64,000 bases of DNA. Source: Clitopilus passeckerianus (taxonomy: Eukaryota > Basidiomycota > Agaricomycetes > Agaricales > Entolomataceae). Below are positions 57,596 through 64,000 of the stretch, piece after piece; the stretch's first letter is position 1; every line of letters begins with the position of its first letter. Below the pieces are notes generated by a model that saw only the letters and a program-made list of their open reading frames with translations, searched no databases and was not told the origin of the DNA. The stretch lies in the NCBI GenBank assembly GCA_944990035.1, contig CALYLX010000092.1:62001-126000 (forward strand), written 5' to 3'. The position numbers and the translations under genes are program-made.

Positions 57596-58337
57596 TTAGA
57601 AGGTTGTTGGGCGGCGAGCGACGAATGTCGAACAGAGTCTTCTTGACACGGTGGGCAAGAGGGAACTTGAGGTTGGGGACCATCAATTGCTTAATGTATG
57701 GGCGGCGGACGTCCTCCGACTTCTCAACCTCAATCACACGGATGATCTGATTGAAAGTATCAGTATGAATAGATATACTTCAAAAGAGTGGACGTACGTG
57801 GATGGAGCGGAAGCGGGCACGATGCCTGGCAGCCATGTCCTGGTAGAGAGCCCTGACAGCATCAACACGGCTGAGTTCCCTGAACTCCTTGTACATGTTG
57901 TGTGTGCCGGAACGGGAGTCGTAGCGGAGCCAGATACCGAAGTTCTTGATCTTCAAGGGGCGCGCCTCAGAGATCTACGGATACGAGGAAAGAATCCCAG
58001 AGAGAAGGGAAGGGCTAAAGTCAGTAATCCCATTCCGCTTGCCTCTTGAGGGCTGCAAGGGATACTTGTGGATAACAAGAGAAATCATAGTATACGTACG
58101 ACGTTGACGCCGATGATTTCACCAGAGGCCTTCTTGACCTTCTTGAGTTGCCTGAATGGGTGCTTAGGCTAAATGTCCGGCTGGAGATGGCAAATTTACG
58201 CACCTAAGGAAGTACCAGAACCTGGACTTAGCGACAACCTCGTTGGGTGCGAATATACGCATGCGGTAAATTTTGGGGGTGGGCTCATGCTCCGTGGGGA
58301 GATGGCGTCCGACGACTTGGTATTCTGAAAGGCCCAT
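57596..58337 (-). CDS. RPL20: 60S ribosomal protein eL20 (L18a family)
   Basis: Four exons. ATG 58337 begins [20 protein letters not shown], then [20 protein letters not shown]. Exon 2 is [17 protein letters not shown], exon 3 contains [20 protein letters not shown] and [20 protein letters not shown], and exon 4 has [20 protein letters not shown] and [11 protein letters not shown]. All are near-identical to the known family. The normal ending (RRPTTF and stop) is present but in the +1 frame, with its stop codon at 57596-57598. In the frame of exon 4 translation would run on to 57477 with an unrelated tail. A single extra base after HRVKK explains this. The upstream 350 bp contain a short frame starting MAEERREWQQSPFDAALVRS (ATG 58694) that may be a leader ORF or an exon of another gene. 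Confidence 0.9.
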
Positions 58338-59229
58338 TCTATGCAAAGAGTGTCGTCAGCATTCTGTCTCCATCAAAGCTCATCCGTTTGGCCCCAATCA
58401 CAGCTCATCCGACACCCATCGACCCATCCAACCCAATCCACCGTCGTAGCACATTTCGGTTGATCCAGGGTGTCCAGCACGATGATAAGGGCCATTCTGA
58501 GAACCAGCATAGATACTCACGTTGTCGATTGGCGTGTCTTGAGGGTACGGGGGAGTTTTGGTTGTGGGCTTGAGGATGGGATCTGTTGTGTTTGGTTGTG
58601 TTGCTCAAGGACACTTACCTAACCCCTTTTGGATGCTCCTCACAAGTGCAGCATCAAACGGGCTCTGTTGCCATTCTCTTCTTTCTTCTGCCATCTGTCA
58701 ATGAAGGCTGACCTGTTCTGCTTCCGAGTGCCTGCGTCTTCTGCCGGAAAATAACATCGAAAACTGGAGGACTTCTATCAGAATACTATCGTACATTGAC
58801 GGTGGCAAAGGCTGCCGTAATTCGCCAGAAGCTTCTATCGCTCGTTTCAACGTGCAACTGTATATATCTAGCCGCGCCTGCACTCCCGCAGACTTCCGTC
58901 ATATACGAACCTCATCCCGAACTTGAAATTTAGTGCTCCAGCATGCACCTAGTAAGAACTGGGGCGTCGGTGGTTTGTAAGTGCCATTCCAGCGCTTTAA
59001 ATAGGGACTCTCCAAATTGACGACTAGAGAAGGAAATCCGTACATCATGCCTGCCCCGGCAGAAGCTTACAGCTGATCATGGGACTGCCCACCCTGCTTA
59101 GACTTCGTTGCATGAGCCTAATACCCACGATCCATGCGAACGATTACGCTTCAGGGTCTAAATTGGGCGACTCTATAAATATGAGATGCCCTCAAATGGA
59201 TGCAACTAGCACACAGACGTCGCTTTACC
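58338..59229. other. Divergent promoter region of RPL20 and the P450 gene
   Basis: About 890 bp. On the minus strand it contains a 25-codon open stretch ending at a good donor (58618-58694), which would be a leader exon of RPL20 or an unrelated short exon. The rest shows no gene. Confidence 0.5.
59174..59180 (+). promoter_or_regulatory. TATA box of the P450 gene
   Basis: TATAAAT, 50-56 bp upstream of the P450 start codon, in an otherwise mixed-composition context. Confidence 0.5.
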
Positions 59230-61441
59230 ATGACTATTGAATTCACTACCAAAGTCCTTGCTGCATTTTCCCTCTCACTTTTTGTCGTATGGCTCGACAG
59301 ACGTAAACGTCGCAGCGGCCTACCCCTCCCTCCTGGACCGAAGATGCTACCCATTGTGGGCAATCTCTTTGAGATGCCCAAGGGAAAGCAATGGGAGACG
59401 TACCACGAATGGTGCCAAGAATTTGGTAAGCAAGATTCGAATCCTTTACCTCATGTTCCTCCCTCATGTCTTTCCAGATACAGATATCCTGCACCTTGAC
59501 GCCGCAGGGACTTCTATTATCGTGTTGGACTCCGCGGAGGCTGTCTCAGCACTCCTCGAAAAGCGCTCGGTGTTGTACTCGGGGAGGTGTGTGTTTACGA
59601 CTAAAGATAGCATACTCACGCTGATAATCCATTTTCATAGAACTCCGCAGAGGATGGTTCGTGAGGTAATGGGTTGGGACTTCATCGTCAGTCGGATGCC
59701 ATATGGTAGGAGAATTAGCGTTATCATAAGCAGCAGCGCTCATAAATTCTCCCCAAAGGCGAAAGATGGTATAAATTCTGGCTCCTGCTGAACTTACGGT
59801 TAACTGACATCATTACAGGCGCCGAGGACGTCGCTATATCCATCAAGCATTCCATCCTGTCGCAGCGCTACAATTCCGACCAGAGGAGTTGAAAGCAGCC
59901 CATGCTCTACTTCGCAGGCTCCTCGACCCCTCTGCAAACTTAATGGCCTCTCTTCGCCAGTACGTCACTTCAATGTCCCCTTTATCTATTTCCTCATGAT
60001 GCTCTTTCTAGGATGGCAGGAGCAACAATTCTTAGGATCACCTATGGCCTAGATGTTCTCGAGAAAGATGATCCACATATCGCGGTTGCTGAACAGGGTC
60101 TACGTTCTTTCGCAGCCGCTTCTCTTCCAGGCACTTTTTGGTTGATTTCTTCCCGTGGCTTAAGCACATTCCATCGTGGATGCCCGGGGAGGCTTCAAGA
60201 AGAATGTCAACCTCTGGAGAGCCGACGCCCAGAGCATGTTAAACTCGCCGTTCGAGGAGATGAAGAAGAATATGGTTGGTTGTGATTTCCAGCGTTGCGG
60301 CTGTAAAGGCTGATATCTGGTTTTTAGGAGAAACAACAAGTCCAAAAGCTCCTATGGAGCTAATGCGCTGTTGGGACTGGATCAGAACGCAGGTCCTCAA
60401 GAAGAGGCATCCATCAAGGAATCTGCAGCTACTTTATACGCAGGTGAGGAAACCCTCCAAATTGACTAGCCATAGGCTAACCTTCCACGTACCGTTCTCA
60501 GCTGGAACAGACACCGTACGAACCATTACAACCCTTATACTTGCACTCTTTTGACCTCCGAACCCGCTTACAGACGTTATCCGCCCTATCCTCCTGCTTC
60601 CTCGGACTTCTGGAGAACCCAGATATTCTGAAGAAAGCTCAACAGCAAATCGACGAAGTGATAGGTTCAGCCCGTCTCCCAATATTCGACGACTACGATA
60701 GCCTCCCATACATCACCGCTCTTGTGAAGGAGGCGTTGAGGTGGCGAGATGTCACACCTCTGGGTTCGTGCCCGATCCTACAAAGCTACCCTTTTGTGGC
60801 TAACCTGGGTTTCTCAGGTGTATCGCATCTCGCTGCAGAAGAGGACGAGTACAAAGGATATCGGATACCTGCGAAGTCGATGATTATCGCGAACCAATGG
60901 CACGCCAGGCTCGTTCTCTCTTGATGGTACAATTACTGATGAATGCTGATCATCAGGGCAATTCTCCACGACCGAATCGTATATCCCGAACCACACAAGT
61001 TCGATCCTGAGCGATTCCTTAAAGAGGGTAAAATCGACCCAGCGGTGAGGAATCCTGCAGAAACAGCATTCGGGTTTGGAAGAAGGTAAGGATCTGCCAT
61101 TCTTTAGACTACGTCATTGCAATCAAAAGTTAATTCTGATTATCCTGCAGAATCTGCCCTGGCCGCCACATGGCCATTTCTTCAATGTGGATCACGCTAG
61201 CGACTATGCTCGCAGCCTTCGATATAACCAAGAAGGTTGATGAAGATGGGAACGTCATCCCTCTCACTCATGAATACGTCTTTGCGTCCATCATGTAAGT
61301 TATCGCCTGGTATCTTCAAGCGCACGACGGTCCCTGAGTTTTACTGGTAGATTGCCACACCCATACGAGTGCTCTATCAAACCGAGGTCGAAGGAAGCTG
61401 AAGAGTTGATCAAAGCAACGGTTTTCGAATCTTACGAGTAG
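59230..61441 (+). CDS. Cytochrome P450 monooxygenase
   Basis: Microsomal P450 of roughly 510 residues in ten or more exons. The N-terminus MTIEFTTKVLAAFSLSLFVV is a membrane anchor followed by the proline hinge GLPLPPGPKMLPIVGNLFEM. Later blocks: HQAFHPVAALQFRPEELKAA, I-helix AGTDT joined over an intron to TLSALSSCFLGLLENPD, ExxR in KEALRWRDVTPLG, FDPERFLKEGK and the heme-binding FGFGRR/ICPGRHMAISSMW with the Cys ligand. The end is PRSKEAEELIKATVFESYE. Three one-base frame offsets occur inside homopolymers (TTTTT near 60136, GGGG near 60187, AAAA near 60344). One intron (about 60899-60959) seems to use GC instead of GT at its donor. The overall family matches the large basidiomycete P450 clans; the substrate is unknown and no metabolite cluster is evident. 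Confidence 0.88.
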
Positions 61442-62132
61442 AGCTTGCAGGCACTTTCAAGCATTATACCATGATAACGCTTTGTATGACCTCAGGCCCA
61501 TGGGCAAAAGAAACACTCACTTTATAGTACCCAATTCAACTCCCACTCTTGAGGCTGCCTGCCTGTTGCTATTCATTTGACTTTAATTTGTGGTTTGCTA
61601 CTTTCCAGGCTTGAAGATCTTGATGTATTGAGCCGATTCTTGCACGAGTTCGTAGAGAGTTCACCAGCCAGTTAAAGCCCCAGTTAGAATCGATTATCTA
61701 GTTCAAGTCCCAGAGCGAGTATTCATTCTCAAATATAACCCAGAGCAAATCCCGGATAACAAGCGACCGTGTTCAACAGAGCCATAGAAAGAACCAAGGG
61801 AACACCAGAGACCAAGAGGACGACCCCAGAAGCCCAGCTCTCACCACAGGTAGTTTGCTCAAGTTCAGATCCCAGAGAGTCACAACCGAGAACCAGAGAA
61901 CTCGAGAGACCCTAAAGCCAAGATCTGGGCCGACTTGCGCCCTGGAGTCATAATAGTATAAACGTCCTGGGGTGCGAGAGTGTTTTTGTATTTTGCTCGG
62001 CATGGGGAGGGTGGCTGAGACCCCTTGCTCAGAAGTTCCCAGGTTTTCCTAGTCAGCAGTTTGAAGGCTCTGAGTCGAACATCATATTTAGAACATTTAT
62101 TTGTATTGTACATGGCCAAAGCGAATAACAAT
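61442..62132. other. Convergent intergenic region
   Basis: About 690 bp between the 3' ends of the P450 and CSN5 genes. It contains many loosely repeated CCCAGAG/CCAGAG words at 61700-61900 but no gene. Confidence 0.55.
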
Positions 62133-63625
62133 CTACAGTAGGAACGAAAAACTACCGAATACCCATCTAACCAATCGCCATATCTGTAACCTCCGACACC
62201 TGCGCAGTAGGTGCTGCTGGCCATTGGGTCTCATTGAGAAGATGACGTCCTTGATGACTTGAGAGATGAGACCATGCTGAGCTTCAACAGCGATCTTCGT
62301 GCTGAAGGAAATAGTCAGGAGGTCATGCGGTGAGGGATTGATAGCAATGAACTTGCCTATCTTTGACACTCTTGGCGAGCTGATTCTCTTCCTTCTTCTT
62401 CTCTTCCTTCTCTTTCTGCTGTAAAAATGTTCAGGCTCAGTTTCAAGACGAGAAAAAAAGCGCATAGATCTACCTTCGAGTTCGCCCCTCCCTATCTTTC
62501 AGGGATGGGGCAGCAGCTTTCGTGGATGAGACCGAGTTTTGAGCCTTTGTTAGCTTCTGGTGAAGATCGGAAAGCTGCGAAACAGCATATGCACGATTCT
62601 GTCCAAGTAATCAGGGAAAATCCAGGAAAGAGAGTAACAGATAACTCACCGATATCAGCGGGCTCTGACTCAAAGTGTTGACCCAGTATTTGTTCCACAG
62701 CAACGCCAACAACTCGTTATCCAGGCTAGACTTGAAGATTTCGACTTCCAGTGGGTAGTACTGGTTGGCATGGACTCCGAAGTCCTCGATCTTGTTTAGT
62801 GGAATGGACTGATATTCCGATGGTGCGACGTTGGGTGGCGTATAGTTATCGGGATAGGTTCTGAAGGCACCGATGTCTACTTTTCCGGCGGAGATGGTGC
62901 GGTTTGGGTCGATCTGTAGCATATAGTTGGTCAATCAGTTCGATTGTGAGGAGTGGACCACTTACAACAACAGCAACGAATGGGTCTTGGTATTGTTGGT
63001 TTGTCTTTTGTGTAGTGACATCGATACCTGAAAGCCAGCATCCATAACCTGGATGTGAGTGGTACCATCCGATGACATTCTCCAATCGTTGAGCCTGGAT
63101 GACGTGGTTCAGCCAGAAGAAGGATATGATACAGTTGAGACCAACCTTCTCGTTGCCGCTGACAAACTCTACCATGTATTCGTTGGCTTCATTCTGTGCA
63201 TTGACACGCGTCTCTGTTCCTTGAACCGGGAGAGCGAAGGAGTCCATGATCACGATCGAATCCCCTACAACCTTGCCTTCCATGAGACCCATGATTTCAT
63301 ATGGCACACCAGAACGTGCATGGATGACCTGACAATAGAGTGGTATCAGAAAGTAGTCCACGCCAGCGATAGAACAAAAGAACCATTTTTATCAATGATA
63401 CAGCCGAGATCTTGCATGTCTTGAAATGTTGAGGACTACAAAGGAATTGAGTTCAAACAGCTTTCGTTGGATATCTCAAGACTGACTTCTTGGCCCATGG
63501 CGCCTCGTTCACCACTTTCTTGTATGCCTCCTTATCGAACTGGTAGATGGCATCCTGAGGAGCCAAGTCCTTGATGTCGTTGGCAAGGAGAACGTCTTCA
63601 ACGCCGTTTTCGACGATGAAGCCAT
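62133..63625 (-). CDS. CSN5: COP9 signalosome subunit 5 (deneddylase)
   Basis: Catalytic JAMM metalloprotease of the COP9 signalosome, which removes NEDD8 from cullins. ATG 63625 gives [14 protein letters not shown], the usual Csn5 start. The next block, [20 protein letters not shown], is one base out of frame with it (near 63590). Then [20 protein letters not shown] (JAMM Glu), [20 protein letters not shown] with the H-x-H-x7-S-x2-D metal site intact, [69 protein letters not shown] and [20 protein letters not shown]. Introns are short and canonical. The extreme C-terminus can be read in two frames (stop at 62133 or 62167); the shorter, acidic one looks more natural. The frame offset at the start is probably a missing base. 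Confidence 0.92.
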
Positions 63626-63880
63626 AAGGAGACCCTAGCTGGTGAATCTGCTGCAATCAATGGGCCGCGCGTGGGTGGCGTTGTTATGCTGAACCCTGTC
63701 ATCCAAACAATGATTATCTTCTGGCCGGGTAACCGAGTCGAAGCCCCGAGCCTCCGCCTCAGTCATGGTCACAACCTTCTAAGCGCCTACTCATGATCAC
63801 ACAGCCCCTTACCCGCTTTGCACTGTTCTCTGGTCCTGGTTATGTCCTTGCACCCACTTTCTCTCTAACTCGACGTAACT

Positions 63881-64000
63881 ATGGCCAACGACTCAGAGGC
63901 CGCCGTGCAATTACCGCTGTTTCCATTCGAAATCTGGCTGAAGATCGTGAGCTTCTTGATGGTTGAGGAACGATGGAGGCTCTACTCTGTCAACCGTATT
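63881..64000 (+). CDS. F-box protein, 5' part, cut by window end
   Basis: ATG 63881 opens MANDSEAAVQLPLFPFEIWL followed by KIVSFLMVEERWRLYSVNR, an F-box motif (LP..IW..I.SFL). The gene runs beyond the window. It is divergent from CSN5 with a 255-bp intergenic region. F-box proteins supply substrate specificity to SCF ubiquitin ligases, which are themselves controlled by CSN5. The neighbourhood is suggestive but may be chance. Confidence 0.7.
   Translation, partial: MANDSEAAVQLPLFPFEIWLKIVSFLMVEERWRLYSVNRI

Noticed and set aside
60515..60570. Stop codon after AGTDTVRTITT in the P450 I-helix
   Set aside because: The stop lies in an intron that starts with GTACGA after AGTDT. The next exon continues with TLSALSSCFLGLL, as expected for the family.

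Overview
The window is nuclear DNA of a filamentous basidiomycete, almost certainly an Agaricomycete. The support is dense intron-rich genes with roughly 45-75 nt GT-AG introns, a tRNA with an anticodon-loop intron, and families typical of that class: TKL-type kinases with an HGD catalytic loop, F-box proteins of the EVFRRIFLHL type, a DUF7137 membrane protein, Crinkler-type proteins, a large P-loop ATPase with a restriction-endonuclease-like tail, and a microsomal P450. The genus cannot be told from sequence alone. Gene boundaries come from reading exons and splice sites by eye, so starts are often uncertain.

Layout. 0-4.5 kb is gene-poor and holds a 712-bp non-autonomous DNA element with 41-bp terminal inverted repeats and a 6-bp target duplication. 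4.5-7.6 kb has a DHA2-type MFS drug transporter with a decayed partial copy of its last exon beside it. 8-13.7 kb is one gene for a roughly 1,800-residue disordered Ser/Pro-rich protein, divergent from a DUF7137 protein (14.0 kb). 14.8-18.2 kb is empty. 18.2-22.2 kb has a TKL kinase, an alpha/beta hydrolase and a four-TM membrane protein. 23-28.5 kb has a small mitochondrial-type protein, PEX13 and STN1. 28.8-32 kb carries a P-loop ATPase with a nuclease-like tail and a small unknown gene. 32-35 kb is AT-rich and rich in ACGTTCC motifs. 35.3-41.3 kb has a second four-TM paralogue, an NFKBIL1-like J-domain protein, decaying F-box/LRR-like genes and an HSP20. 41.8-47 kb is FAP1/NFX1 and a Pro/Ser-rich protein. 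48-51.8 kb holds a third four-TM paralogue and a Crinkler gene. 52-64 kb is mostly housekeeping: PUS3, tRNA-Pro(CGG), a seven-TM protein, COQ3, ribosomal protein eL20, a P450, CSN5 and the start of an F-box gene.

The most useful observations are these. (1) Three dispersed paralogues of an unrecognised four-TM family share an identical phase-0 intron just before a conserved S-T-F motif. Two of them lie near the Crinkler or the P-loop/nuclease-like gene. (2) Many clearly functional genes (COQ3, eL20, CSN5, the P450, the hydrolase) carry apparent single-base frameshifts, mostly one missing base in a homopolymer. This looks like systematic consensus error and must be excluded before any gene here is called a pseudogene. 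(3) There is a well-bounded MITE-like element. (4) The Crinkler has a frame break in its header and an in-frame stop before its P-loop.
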